51,618 nt of DNA from an uncultured Myxococcales bacterium. Its GTDB lineage: Bacteria; Myxococcota_A; Polyangia; Polyangiales; Polyangiaceae. How positions within the stretch are numbered: the stretch's first letter is position 1; each line of letters opens with the position of its first letter. Positions 33,124-45,333 of this stretch are shown here, in pieces. Both the position numbers and the translations under genes were made by a program. The DNA is taken from assembly GCA_937902985.1 (NCBI GenBank), contig CALFNG010000529.1, forward strand, positions 1 through 51,618, in the 5' to 3' direction. The notes under the pieces were generated by a model. It made no database searches. It had not been told where the DNA came from and saw nothing but the letters and a program-made list of their open reading frames with translations.

Positions 33124-35061
33124 TGCCGCCGGAGCCCCGGCGGCCGATCGCTTCGCCTTCTTCGCGCCGGCATAGAGCTGATCGAGGATCGAACCATAGG
33201 TCTCGACCACCTTCCGGCGCTTCAACTTGAGGCTGGGCGTGAGCATCCCGTTGTCGGTCGTGAAGTCGTCCGCAATGAGCGCGAAGTCCCGCACCGACTC
33301 GAAGCCTTTGAACGCGGCCGCTTGCTTCTCCAGCTCGCCCTTGAAGAGGGCGCGCACGCGCTCGTCTTTCAGGAGGGCCGCTTCGTCGTTGGGTAGGCGC
33401 AGGTGCTCGGTCTCGGCCCACCTTCGCACGGCAGGAACATTGGCGACGACGAGCCCGACGTTGTACGGCCGGTTGTCGCCGTAGACCATGGCGTTCACCA
33501 CGTAGGGGCTCAACTTCAGGGCCTCTTCGAGGGGCGTCGGGACGACGTATTTGCCGTTCTCGAGCTTGTATTGCTCCTTGATGCGCCCCGTGAGGAAGAG
33601 AAACCCCTGCGCGTCGACGTAACCCATGTCGCCCGTGCGGAATCCGCCGTCCTTGGTGAAGACCGCCGCGTTCTCTTCCGGTCGCTTCAGGTACCCTTTC
33701 ATGACGTTGTGCCCGTAGACCACGACCTCGCCTTCGAAGCGCATGCTCTTGCCGTCGGGCGCGGGCTTCGACACGCCCGTGGCCGGATCGATCTCGACGC
33801 GAACACCGGGGAGCGGGCGACCGACGCTGCCGATCTTGCGAGAGCCCGGTGAGTTGGCCGTGGCGATCGGGCTCGTCTCGGTGAGGCCGTAGCCCTCGTA
33901 GACGAGGATGCCCAGCGAATCGATGAACTCCGCCACCTCGCGCGACAGGGCGGCGCCGCCCGAGAAGGCGTATTTGAGCTTGCCGCCGAACCGAGCGCGC
34001 ACCTTGGAGAACACGAGACGGTCGACGAGCGTCAACAGCGCGAGCTCCCGAACGCGGAGGCGCTCGCCAGCGCGCTCCTTCGCGGTGGCCTTCAGCGCTT
34101 CCTTCACGAGGAGCTGCACTGGTTTGGGGCGCGCCGCGAGCTGCTGCTGCACCGACGTGTAGATCTTGTTGAAGATGCGCGGCACGCTGAAGAGCAGCGT
34201 GGGCTGCACCTCGGCGAGGTTATCGAGGATACGGTCGACGCCCTCGCATATGGCCATCGCCGCACCTGTCGAGAGGAGGGTGTGGAGCTCGACCGTCTGC
34301 CCGAAGACATGGGCCCACGGCAGAAACGAGAGCGAACGGTCGGCGAACTCTATCGGGAAGATCGCGCGGGTCGCGCTCACGTTCGACGCGATGTTGGCGT
34401 GCGTCAAGATCACGCCCTTCGGGTTCCCGGTCGTCCCGCTCGTGTAGATGAGGCCCGCCGTGTCGTTCGGGGCGGGAACGATCGAGGGGACCGAGCGCCC
34501 CGAATTCAGGAGCGAGTCGTAAGAAACGACCCGGCCTCCCCTGGCCGCCGCCGTGCCGTTCGTGTTCGCCGCCCGCGCCTCGCCGAGCGCCTCGTCGGGC
34601 ACGACGGGCACGACGCCGAGCACGACGCCGAGCACGACGCCGAGCACGACAATGTGCCGGAGCGACGGGGACGTGTCGAAGAGGGCGCCGGCCTTCGCCC
34701 GGATCGCGTCGCTGGCCACGATGAGCACCTTGGCCTCGCAGTCGCGGACGATGAACTCCCACTCCTTCGGGTGCTGGGCCTCGTACATCGGCACGTAAGA
34801 GGCGCCGAGCCCGTAGCAGGCATACGCCGCCACGGCCCACTCGACGCGATTGTCCGAGACGATCGCGACGCAGTCGCCGCGCTCCACACCGAGCGACGCG
34901 AGCCCTCCGCGGAAGCGATCGACCATCGACCCGAACTCGGTGTAAGTCGTCCAGATCCAGCGTCCGTCTTTCTTGGTCCCGAAGAGCTCGCGGCTACCGT
35001 GCGTCTGGATGGCCTGTTGAAAGAGCTCGACCAGGGTCGAATAGCGCGGCTCGAAATGCAT
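33124..35061 (-). CDS. Long-chain fatty-acid CoA ligase (AMP-forming)
   Basis: 646 residues, adenylate-forming family. The P-loop-like motif is LIYTSGTTGNPKG; the A5 region is YEGYGLTETSP; FRTGDMGYVDAQGFLFLTGRIKEQYKLENGKYV covers the hinge and A8 motifs; the adenylation lysine lies near the C-terminus. It activates fatty acids to acyl-CoA via acyl-AMP at the membrane. An in-frame 12-bp repeat (34609-34650) encodes LGVV three times in an ordinary N-domain strand, extending it beyond the usual sequence. It is divergent from miaB. Fatty-acid activation fits with the ETF and lipid genes in the window but there is no operon link. Confidence 0.92.
34609..34650. repeat. 12-bp tandem repeat inside the acyl-CoA ligase gene
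   Basis: CACGACGCCGAG repeats 3.5 times without change (34609, 34621, 34633, 34645). On the coding strand it encodes the four-residue period LGVV. Perfect identity of the copies suggests recent expansion and possible length variation between strains without loss of frame. Confidence 0.85.
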
Positions 35062-35144
35062 GGCGCGGAGTTATCACGCTGGAGCGCGGCCTGCGCAAGT
35101 CCGGGGGGACTGGCCCCGCCCTGCGTGTCGGGCGTCGATCGGCT

Positions 35145-36683
<1,539 letters not shown>

Positions 36684-36697
36684 GCGGGGGGTCGACG

Positions 36698-37228
36698 ATG
36701 GCCATCTACGAGCTGAAAGGGGTCCGCCCGCGCCTCGGTCGTGACGTCTTCGTGGCCGATGGCGCGCGCGTCATCGGCGACGTGCATCTGGGCGACGGTG
36801 CGAGCGTCTGGTTCGGCGCGGTGCTGCGCGGCGACTACATGCCCATCCGCGTCGGCGCGCGAACGAACATCCAGGACAACGCGGTCGTCCACATCACGTC
36901 AGGCGAATCGGGGGCTGTGATCGGCGACGACGTCACCGTCGGACACAGCGCCATCGTCCACGGGTGTACGGTCGGGAGCGGCTGCCTCATCGGGATGGGA
37001 AGTATCGTCCTCGACGGCGCCGTGATCGGCGAACAGTCGTTCGTCGCCGCCGGCTCGCTCGTCACGCCGGGTACGATCATCCCGCCGCGCAGCATGGTGA
37101 TGGGGCGGCCGGCGAAGGCCGTGCGCGCCGTGACCGAACGTGACCTCGGGACGCTCCGGGAAGCGGCCGCTCGTTACGCGCAGTACGCCGGCGAGTTCCG
37201 CGAGGGGTGCCGGCGCGTCGACGGATAG
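36698..37228 (+). CDS. Gamma-carbonic-anhydrase-like protein
   Basis: 176 residues of left-handed beta-helix hexapeptide repeats (VIGDVHLGDGASVWFGAVLRGD). The metal-binding histidines of the gamma class are in place: DNAVVHIT and VGHSAIVHGC. NIQDNAVVH and GMGSIVLDGAVIGEQSFVAAGSLV (each normal for the YrdA/PaaY branch) support the family. It ends in a short helix for trimer packing. Members may be carbonic anhydrases or have other metal-dependent roles; activity cannot be told here. It probably shares a transcript with miaB. Confidence 0.9.
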   Translation: MAIYELKGVRPRLGRDVFVADGARVIGDVHLGDGASVWFGAVLRGDYMPIRVGARTNIQDNAVVHITSGESGAVIGDDVTVGHSAIVHGCTVGSGCLIGMGSIVLDGAVIGEQSFVAAGSLVTPGTIIPPRSMVMGRPAKAVRAVTERDLGTLREAAARYAQYAGEFREGCRRVDG

Positions 37229-37255
37229 TCCAGAGGACGAGCGCTCGAAGGTCGA

Positions 37256-37771
37256 TCACGGAGCCGCGGGCAGCACCACGAGCTTCACGCGGACAACGCC
37301 CATCTTGAGCGTGCCGAGCTCCCTCGCGGCTTCGCGCGACAGATCGATGATCCGGTCGGGGTGGCCCCACGGGCCTCGATCGGTGATGCGAACGCGAACG
37401 CTCGCTCCGTTGTCGACGCGCACGACGTCTACCCAGGTACCGAACGGGAGCGTGAGATGCGCCGCGGTCATCTTCGACGGGTCGAAGCGGCCGCCGTCGG
37501 CCGTGTGGTGCCCGGCGAGCGCCGCCCCATACCACGTCGCATAGCCGACCTGCGCCTCGGCGCGCGGCTGGGGCTCGCCCTTCACAGCGGCGGTCTCGTA
37601 GGCAGGCTCGCGCTGCGGCAGCGCCTCGGTGTGTGCGCATCCGACCGGCATGCAGGCGGCGAACGCGACGACCGTCGCGACGGCCACGGTCGGAGCGCGC
37701 CGTTCATGAAGCTCATGGAGCTCTCGCCGCAAGGGTGCCCGCGCTTGCAGGCGATCGGAAAGCGATCCCAT
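37256..37771 (-). CDS. RlpA-like double-psi beta-barrel protein, probable lipoprotein
   Basis: 171 residues from the ATG at 37771 (GGCAGG just upstream). A signal sequence TVAVATVVAFAACMPVGC offers two possible lipid-attachment cysteines (C40 or C45). The RlpA-type domain follows: GYATWYGAALAGHHTADGGRFD, then MTAAHLTLPFGTWVDVV, ITDRGPWGHPDRIIDLS (cited in parts). RlpA proteins are septal lytic transglycosylases or peptidoglycan-binding proteins; the aspartate of the IxDRGP motif is present. The frame stays open far upstream through polA, but that part is antisense-like noise in another frame. It lies just downstream of polA on the same strand, separated by a 10-bp tandem repeat. Confidence 0.85.
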   Translation of the reverse strand: MGSLSDRLQARAPLRRELHELHERRAPTVAVATVVAFAACMPVGCAHTEALPQREPAYETAAVKGEPQPRAEAQVGYATWYGAALAGHHTADGGRFDPSKMTAAHLTLPFGTWVDVVRVDNGASVRVRITDRGPWGHPDRIIDLSREAARELGTLKMGVVRVKLVVLPAAP

Positions 37772-37820
37772 CCTGCCGCATGCTAGCGCGCCTCGCGTCA
37801 GAGCGAGCTCAATAGCAAGC

Positions 37821-37880
37821 GGGACGAGCGCGGACGAGCGCGGACGAGCGCGGACGAGCGCGGACGAGCGCGGACGAGCT
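37821..37880. repeat. 10-bp tandem repeat at the polA stop codon
   Basis: Six copies of CGGACGAGCG from 37821 to 37880, nearly perfect (first copy starts with G, last ends in T). The last copy overlaps the polA TAG (37881-37879). The array fills part of the gap between polA and the rlpA-like gene. Confidence 0.9.
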
Positions 37881-40845
37881 AATGCGCGGCCGCCCAGTTC
37901 GCTCCGGTACCGACGTCGACGACGAGGGGGACCGCGAGCTTCATCGCGGCCGACATGCGCTCGCGGATGGCCTCGCCCGCGCGCTCGGCCTCGGCTTCGG
38001 TGACTTCGAAGACGAGCTCGTCGTGCACCGTGAGGATCATCTGCGCGCCCGGGACCGCGCCGTCGCGCCCCAGGTCGATCATCGCGAGCTTCAAGATGTC
38101 GGCCGCCGTCCCCTGGATGGGTGTGTTGCGCGCGACGCGCTCGGCTTCGAAGCGGAGCGCGCGGTTGGCCGAATGCAGGTTCGGCAGGAACCGCCGCCGG
38201 CCGAGGAGCGTTCGCACGGCCTCGCCCTTGCGCGCCGCGTCTACGATCCGCTCCATGAAGCGCGCGACGCCCGCGTAGCGCGCGAAGTAAGCCGCGATGA
38301 ACTTCGCGGCCTGCTCGCGCGAGATGCCGTTCTGCTTGGCGAGCGCGCTCTCGCCCATTCCGTAGATGACGCCGAAGTTGATCGTCTTCGCCGCGCGCCG
38401 CTCGTCGCTCGTGACCTGGTCGCGCGCCTTGTCGAACATGAGCGCCGCGGTCCGGGTGTGCACGTCGCCGCCGCTGGCGAACGCGTCGACGAGCTCGGGA
38501 TCCTGCGACAGATGCGCGAGGACGCGGAGCTCGATCTGCGAGTAGTCGGCGCTCAGGATCACGTGCCCCGGCGGAGCGACGAACGCGGCGCGGATGGCGC
38601 GCCCGAACTCGCTCCGGATCGGGATGTTCTGCAGGTTCGGATCGCTCGACGAGAGTCGCCCCGTCGCCGCGACGGCCTGGTCGAAGCGCGTGTGGATGCG
38701 CCCGGTCAACGGATTGACGTACCGAGGGAGCGCGTCGATGTACGTCCCTTTGAGCTTGTCGAGCTCGCGAAATTCGAGCAGGCGCTTCGCCAGGTCGTGT
38801 TGGTCGGAGAGGGCCTCGAGGACGTCGGCGTCGGTCGATCGACCTCCCTTCGGCGTGCGCTTGATGACGGGGAGCTTCAGCTCGTCGAACAGGATCTTCT
38901 CGAGCTGGTCGCGCGATCGAAGCACGAACTCGCGACCCGCGAGGGCCTTGCACGCGCTCTCGAGCGCCCGGAGCGACTCGTCGGCCTGGACGCCGAGCTT
39001 CGCGAGGGTCGGCAGGTCGACCCGCACTCCGCGCATCTCCATCTGCGCGAGCACTCGCTCGAGCGGCACTTCGAGGTCGCGCATCAGCGCATCGAGACCC
39101 TCCGACGCGAGGCGCGGCTCGAGACGTTCGCGGAGCGCGACGGGCAGCTCGGCTTCTTGGCCGGCGAACGCCGCGGCGTGCTCGACGTCGATCTCGTCGA
39201 ACGCCGGCTGGTGACCTCGAGTCTTGGCGGGCGCGTCGTCGAAGCGCGTCAGCGTGTGGTCGACCTCGCGTCGCGCGAGCTCCTTGAGGCCGTTGGGGGT
39301 CTCGGGGTCGAGCAGGTACGCGCCGATCATGACGTCGAACGTCGGACCCTCGAGCGGCGCCCCCGCCCGCGAGAGCGCGATCGACGTGCGCTTCACGTCG
39401 TAGCCGATCTTCGTGACCCTGAGGTCGGCGAAGATCGGCGCGAGGATCGCGCGCGCGTCGGCCCAGGCGAGCTGCTTCGGCGAGCCGAGATAGCGGTGCG
39501 CGAGTGGCAGATACGCCGCCCGCCCCGGCTCGACGGCAATCGACACGCCGAGGATGTCGGCGCGCATGGCGTCGTCGCTGGTGACGGCGAGCGCGATGCC
39601 GACCTGACCGCGCTCCCGCGCACGGGCGACGAGGGCTTCGAGCGTCGCCGCGTCGAGGACCAGGTCGTAAACGACCACGCGCGGCACCAGCGCGGCATGC
39701 ACCGCCGGCGCGACAGCCGGCGTCGACGCGGAGGACCCGCCCTCGCCGGGTCTCGCGAGCGCTGGGGGGCCGAGCGTGCCGAGGGCGGGCCTCGCGAGCG
39801 CGGCCAGCTGGTCGAGCTGCCGGTTGAACTCGAGCTCGGTGTAGAGAGCCCGGAGCGCCGGCACGTTCGCCCCGCCCCAGAGCAGCTTCGAGCGATCCCA
39901 CTCGAGGGTCGACGTGGCGTCGAGGGTGACGAGCGTCTGCGACGCGCGCGCGTCGCTCTCGTGCGTCCTCAGGTTCTCGCGCAGCTTCGGCTTCGTGACC
40001 TCTTCGAGGCGCGCGTAGATGCCGTCCATCGATCCGAACTGAGCGAGGAGGTCACCGGCGGTCTTGGGTCCGACGCCGGGCACGCCGGGGACGTTGTCGC
40101 TGGTGTCGCCCGTCAGCGCGAGAAAGTCGCGGACCTGGCTCGGGAGGACGCCGAGCTTCTCGCGGACCTCCCGCGGCCCGTACACGCGGTCGCGCATAGA
40201 GTCCCAGAGCACGACGCGCGTGTCGTCGTCGCGGACCAGCTGCATGAGGTCCTTGTCGGCGCTGACGATGACGACTCGCCACCCTTCGGTCATCGCGCGC
40301 GCGGTGACCGAGGCGATGAGGTCGTCGGCCTCGAACCCCTGCCTCTCGAAGCACGCGACGTCCCACGCGTGGATGATCTCGTGGACCCTCGCCATCTGCT
40401 GCGAGAGGTCCGGCGGCGGAGCGGGCCGCGTCGCTTTGTAACGGGCGTCGAGGGCGTGCCGAAACGTGGGCCCCTTCGAGTCCATCGCGACGACGAACAT
40501 GTGGGGCCGCCGCTCGGCGACCACCTTCTGGAGCATGTTCACCGTCCCGAGCACGGCGTGCGTCGGCTCGCCGCGCGAGTTCGAGAGGGGGGGGAGGGCA
40601 TGGTACGCGCGGAACACGTACCCCGAGAGGTCGACGAGGTAGAGAACGTCGTCGGCCCCGGGCTCCGGCAGGCGCGCGGCGGGCACCGCCCCCGGCCCCG
40701 GGCGAAGCCCCTGTCTTTCGCCCTCGCTTTCGCCCTGGTTCTCGCCATGGCTCACCCCCGGCCGGGCCGGCGCGGCGACCGGCGCGACCGGTGCGACCGG
40801 TGCGACCGGCTTCGGAGCTCTGGGGGCGCGCGGCGGGGGCGGCAT
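37879..40845 (-). CDS. polA: DNA polymerase I, proofreading domain lacking catalytic residues
   Basis: 988 residues. A Pro/Ala-rich N-terminal extension (1-65, with VAP repeats) precedes the 5' nuclease, whose acidic residues are intact (YLVDLSG, VVAMDSKG, GFEADDL, SADKDL, LTGDTSDN). The 3'-5' exonuclease fold is present (390-580) but its metal-binding residues are gone: by alignment in my head with E. coli Pol I, D355/E357 correspond to A420/T422, D424 to T487 and D501 to F560. The polymerase motifs are intact (SADYSQIELR, RRAAKTINFGVIYG, LTVHDELVFE). Function: Okazaki-fragment maturation and repair, without proofreading. The ATG at 40845 lacks a good ribosome site, so a start closer to residue 60 is possible. 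It is divergent from the second kinase gene. Confidence 0.95.
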   Translation of the reverse strand: MPPPPRAPRAPKPVAPVAPVAPVAAPARPGVSHGENQGESEGERQGLRPGPGAVPAARLPEPGADDVLYLVDLSGYVFRAYHALPPLSNSRGEPTHAVLGTVNMLQKVVAERRPHMFVVAMDSKGPTFRHALDARYKATRPAPPPDLSQQMARVHEIIHAWDVACFERQGFEADDLIASVTARAMTEGWRVVIVSADKDLMQLVRDDDTRVVLWDSMRDRVYGPREVREKLGVLPSQVRDFLALTGDTSDNVPGVPGVGPKTAGDLLAQFGSMDGIYARLEEVTKPKLRENLRTHESDARASQTLVTLDATSTLEWDRSKLLWGGANVPALRALYTELEFNRQLDQLAALARPALGTLGPPALARPGEGGSSASTPAVAPAVHAALVPRVVVYDLVLDAATLEALVARARERGQVGIALAVTSDDAMRADILGVSIAVEPGRAAYLPLAHRYLGSPKQLAWADARAILAPIFADLRVTKIGYDVKRTSIALSRAGAPLEGPTFDVMIGAYLLDPETPNGLKELARREVDHTLTRFDDAPAKTRGHQPAFDEIDVEHAAAFAGQEAELPVALRERLEPRLASEGLDALMRDLEVPLERVLAQMEMRGVRVDLPTLAKLGVQADESLRALESACKALAGREFVLRSRDQLEKILFDELKLPVIKRTPKGGRSTDADVLEALSDQHDLAKRLLEFRELDKLKGTYIDALPRYVNPLTGRIHTRFDQAVAATGRLSSSDPNLQNIPIRSEFGRAIRAAFVAPPGHVILSADYSQIELRVLAHLSQDPELVDAFASGGDVHTRTAALMFDKARDQVTSDERRAAKTINFGVIYGMGESALAKQNGISREQAAKFIAAYFARYAGVARFMERIVDAARKGEAVRTLLGRRRFLPNLHSANRALRFEAERVARNTPIQGTAADILKLAMIDLGRDGAVPGAQMILTVHDELVFEVTEAEAERAGEAIRERMSAAMKLAVPLVVDVGTGANWAAAH
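40775..40810. repeat. 9-bp tandem repeat in the polA N-terminal extension
   Basis: Four copies of GCGACCGGT/C, encoding the VAP repeats at the PolA N-terminus (minus strand). They lie in a region whose translation is itself uncertain. Confidence 0.75.
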
Positions 40846-40876
40846 CGGGAGAGGGTGGTTAGCCGCCGGAGAGAGA

Positions 40877-40920
40877 CTCGTCTAATCTGCCTGAGTCTCA
40901 GCCCCGGCTCGTCTAACCTG
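40877..40920. promoter_or_regulatory. Paired direct repeats around a palindrome upstream of the kinase gene
   Basis: CTCGTCTAATCTG (40877-40889) and CTCGTCTAACCTG (40908-40920) match at 12 of 13 bases and are 31 bp apart, about three helical turns. Between them is the palindrome CTGAGTCTCAG (40891-40901). The group lies 16 bases before the kinase ATG in the 90-bp region shared with polA. This looks like a cooperative binding site, but no regulator is identified. Confidence 0.4.
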
Positions 40921-40935
40921 AGAGTACCGGTCCGA

Positions 40936-42330
<1,395 letters not shown>

Positions 42331-42351
42331 TCGCTTCTGGGGGCGATCTGA

Positions 42352-43656
42352 ATGACCACCACCACTTCCTTCTTCGTCTTTGCTTCGTTCACGTGTCTCT
42401 CGGTCGGCGTCGCGGTGCCCGCGTTCGCGCAGGTCAGCGACTCCCAGCGCGCCGGCGCGCGGGATCTCTTCAAGGCCGGCGACCAGCTCCAGCGCGCGGG
42501 CCAGTTCGCCGACGCGCTCGACAAGTTCCAGCGCGCGCAGCAGGTCTTCGCCGCGCCGACCAACGTGCTGCGAATCGCCGAGTGCGACGCGGCGCTCGGC
42601 CGGCTCGTCGAGTCGGCGGAGGCGTATCGCGAAGTGCTTCGCACGCCGTTGCCGGCCGGAGCGCCGCCGGCGTTCCAGGCCGCCGTCGATCAGGCGAAGG
42701 CCGAGCTCTCGCAGGTCGAGCCACGGGTCCCGAGGCTGACGGTGCAGGTCCTGCCGTCGCGCGTACAGAACCCGCAGATGCAGATCGACGGTCAGGGCGT
42801 CCCCGCCGCGCTCATCGGCGAGCCGATGCCCCTCGATCCGGGCGTTCACAAGCTGGCCGTGATCGCGCCGGGCTACGCGAGCACCGAGCAGTCCGTCGAG
42901 ATCAAGGAGCGCGACACGAAGACGGTGGCCATCGCGCTCAACGCCATTCCCGGCGTCACGTACGCGCCGGCTACCGTGCCGGTCACGGGCGCGGTGGCCG
43001 CGCCCACGCCCACGGGCGAGACGCCTCCTCCGCCGCCGGCCATCGGGCCGGTCGACGCGGGTCCGCCGCCGAAGCGATCGAGCGCCGGGTTGCTCATGGG
43101 CGCGCACCTCGGCTACCAGGGCGTCTCGGGACGCGTGCCCACGCCAGGCTCCGGGTTCGTGAGTCCGGGCGAGGTGGGGGGGGGCGGCGTGGCCTTCGGC
43201 CTCGACGGAGGGCTTCGCTTCGGTCGGCAGTGGTACATCGGCCTGACGCTGAACCGAGCGAACTTCAGCAACAGCAACGCGCTCAACGGCGCGGTGGCCG
43301 ACGCGACCTCCAACACGACGCTCCTGGCCCTGGTCGGCGCGTTCGTCGCGAACCCCGACAAGGTGAGCTTTTACGGCGAACTCGGGCTGGGAGAGCGGTG
43401 GTTCGACGTCCGCGAGACCGGGACCAGTGGCGGCGTCGTCGACAGCAAGCTGTTCAACGCCGGCGAGTTCGCTCTCGGCCTCGGGATCTGGATCCCCGCC
43501 GGGCGCTCTTTCAGGTTCCTCCCGAAGATCTCCTTCGGATTCGACTCGTTCAGCACGAGCGACGCGACCGGCTCGTCGAGCGGTTCGTCGAGCTCGAGTA
43601 CGATTGCGACGTTCACGATGCTCAGCCTGGTCGGCCTCTACAATCTCGATTTCTGA
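42352..43656 (+). CDS. TPR/PEGA-like protein with C-terminal outer-membrane barrel
   Basis: 434 residues. Signal peptide ending AFAQ (about residue 26), then a TPR-like region (AGDQLQRAGQFADALDKFQRAQQVF), a PEGA-like beta domain (QIDGQGVPAALIGEPMPLDPGVHKLAVIAPGY), a Pro-rich linker, and from about residue 240 a beta-barrel-like region of alternating strands (GGLRFGRQWYIGLTLNRANF, VSFYGELGLGERWF), ending in phenylalanine (LYNLDF) as outer-membrane proteins do. A poly-Ser stretch lies near residues 400-412. It is 21 bases after the kinase gene and surely in one operon. It could be a partner or target of the kinase system across the envelope; that is inference. Confidence 0.8.
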   Translation: MTTTTSFFVFASFTCLSVGVAVPAFAQVSDSQRAGARDLFKAGDQLQRAGQFADALDKFQRAQQVFAAPTNVLRIAECDAALGRLVESAEAYREVLRTPLPAGAPPAFQAAVDQAKAELSQVEPRVPRLTVQVLPSRVQNPQMQIDGQGVPAALIGEPMPLDPGVHKLAVIAPGYASTEQSVEIKERDTKTVAIALNAIPGVTYAPATVPVTGAVAAPTPTGETPPPPPAIGPVDAGPPPKRSSAGLLMGAHLGYQGVSGRVPTPGSGFVSPGEVGGGGVAFGLDGGLRFGRQWYIGLTLNRANFSNSNALNGAVADATSNTTLLALVGAFVANPDKVSFYGELGLGERWFDVRETGTSGGVVDSKLFNAGEFALGLGIWIPAGRSFRFLPKISFGFDSFSTSDATGSSSGSSSSSTIATFTMLSLVGLYNLDF

Positions 43657-43741
43657 ACCGACCTCTGGCGGGGTCTCGCCGGGCCGGCAAGGCAAGAGTG
43701 ACCGCGCCGTCGACATCGGCGTGCAACGAAATACAAGCGCA

Positions 43742-43747
43742 TACAAT
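43742..43747 (+). promoter_or_regulatory. Candidate -10 element before the GT2 gene
   Basis: TACAAT, five of six matches to the sigma70 -10, with GTGCAA 15 bases upstream as a weak -35. The ATG is 31 bases downstream. A short inverted repeat GTTTCT / AGAAAC (43759-43778) ends directly at the ATG and could fold over the ribosome site. Confidence 0.35.
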
Positions 43748-43778
43748 TGTCTGGCCCGGTTTCTAGTAACCGAGAAAC

Positions 43779-45305
43779 ATGCACTTTGCGCTATGCACGG
43801 CCTATTTCGCCGTGCTCTTGGCCCTCGCGATGTACGGGCTGCATCGGAGCCACTTGGTCTTGACGGTGCTGAGGCACCAGCGCCATCTGCGTCACCTCAA
43901 AGAGGGCGTCCCTTCGCTCCCGACCGAGGGTCTCGAAGACCGGTGCGAGCTCCCGCACGTGACCTTGCAGTTGCCGCTCTACAACGAAGCAACGGTCGCC
44001 GATCGGCTGCTCGAGCACGCGGCGGCCATCGAATGGCCCCGCAGCCGATTCGAGATCCAGGTCCTCGACGACTCGACCGATGAGACGCGCGCCCTCGTCC
44101 GCGACAAGGTCGAGGCTCTACGCGCGCGCGGGCTCGACGTGGTCTACATCCACCGGGTCGACCGGACCGGATACAAGGCCGGCGCGCTCGAGAACGGCCT
44201 GACCGTCGCCAAGGGCGACCTCGTCGCCATCTTCGACGCGGACTTCCTGCCCCAGCCGGACTTCCTACGCGCGGTCGTGCCGCACTTCATCGCGGATCCT
44301 CGCTGCGGCATGGTGCAGGCGCGCTGGGGCCATTTGAACCGCGAACAGTCGCTCCTGACGCGAACCCAGGCGCTCATGCTCGACGGGCATCACCTCGTCG
44401 AGAATCGTGCGCGCTCCGCGGCCGGCTGGCTCTTCAACTTCAGCGGCACGGGCGGCATCTGGCGCAAAGAGGCGATCGAGTCGGCCGGCGGGTGGCAGCA
44501 CGACACGCTGACCGAAGACCTCGACCTCAGCTACCGCGCGCAGCTCGCCGGCTGGCGCTTCGTCTACCGCGAGAACGTCGTCACCCCCGCCGAGTTGCCG
44601 GAAGACATCAGCGCCTTCCGCGCGCAGCAGTTCCGCTGGGCCAAGGGCACCGTTCAGACGGCGCGGAAGCTCATGGGCCGCTTGATGCGGGCTCCGCTCA
44701 CCCCGATGCAGCGTATCGAGGCGTTTTTTCACATGACGCCGCACTTCGCGTACCCGCTCATGGTCTTGCTGAGCGTCCTTTTGCTCCCGGCGTTGGTGCT
44801 CATGCCCGCGACGAACGTGAAGGCCATGCTCATGATCGACCTGCCGCTCGTCGTGGGAACGACCGGGTCCCTGGCGGGCTTTTACGCGATGGCGGAGGTG
44901 GGTCAGGGCCGGTCGGCCTGGGGCGCGCTGAGGCGGCTGCCCGCTCTCCTCGCTCTCGGCGCAGGCCTGGCGCCTCACCTGACGAAGGCGGTCTGGGAAG
45001 GCCTGCGTTCGATGTCCGGCGAATTCATTCGAACCCCGAAGAAGGGGATGCTCCAGGGCCGCTACCGCGCCGCGGCGGACCTGCCGATCACCGAAAGCGC
45101 GCTATGCCTCATCTCGGGCGCGAGCACCACGGCGTCGATCGAGACCGGCCACTGGTTCGCGACCCCGTTCGCGTTGCTCTTCACGTTCGGCTACGGGTAC
45201 GTCGCGTTCTTCGTCGCCCTCGAGCAGCTCGCACGGCGCAACGCCCAGCCCCTACCCGCTTCCGGGTCCGAGGATCTCGCCCCCTCCGAGGAACTCGCTG
45301 CCTAG
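43779..45305 (+). CDS. Cellulose-synthase-like glycosyltransferase (GT2)
   Basis: 508 residues. One N-terminal membrane helix, then a processive GT2 catalytic domain with VLDDSTDE (D97/D98), FDADF (D153, D155), TEDLDL (TED 245-247) and QQFRWAKG (the Q-x-x-R-W motif, 284-287), followed by several membrane helices. This set of motifs marks beta-glucan or glucomannan-type synthases (CslA-like) that polymerise and export a polysaccharide at the inner membrane. There is no PilZ domain and no BcsB-like partner beside it, so the product is unknown. It stands alone and is followed by a single arm of the dispersed repeat. Confidence 0.88.
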   Translation: MHFALCTAYFAVLLALAMYGLHRSHLVLTVLRHQRHLRHLKEGVPSLPTEGLEDRCELPHVTLQLPLYNEATVADRLLEHAAAIEWPRSRFEIQVLDDSTDETRALVRDKVEALRARGLDVVYIHRVDRTGYKAGALENGLTVAKGDLVAIFDADFLPQPDFLRAVVPHFIADPRCGMVQARWGHLNREQSLLTRTQALMLDGHHLVENRARSAAGWLFNFSGTGGIWRKEAIESAGGWQHDTLTEDLDLSYRAQLAGWRFVYRENVVTPAELPEDISAFRAQQFRWAKGTVQTARKLMGRLMRAPLTPMQRIEAFFHMTPHFAYPLMVLLSVLLLPALVLMPATNVKAMLMIDLPLVVGTTGSLAGFYAMAEVGQGRSAWGALRRLPALLALGAGLAPHLTKAVWEGLRSMSGEFIRTPKKGMLQGRYRAAADLPITESALCLISGASTTASIETGHWFATPFALLFTFGYGYVAFFVALEQLARRNAQPLPASGSEDLAPSEELAA

Positions 45306-45333
45306 TAGCCTTGTAGCCAGCGCGGAGGCGCTC

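Noticed and set aside
32678-33421. Minus-strand open frame through the 44-bp array
   Set aside because: The repeat period is not a multiple of three, so repeat copies are read in different frames; it also overlaps the end of the acyl-CoA ligase.
37882-40935. Long plus-strand frame continuous with the kinase gene
   Set aside because: The part before 40936 is antisense to polA; only the section from the ATG at 40936 has kinase features.
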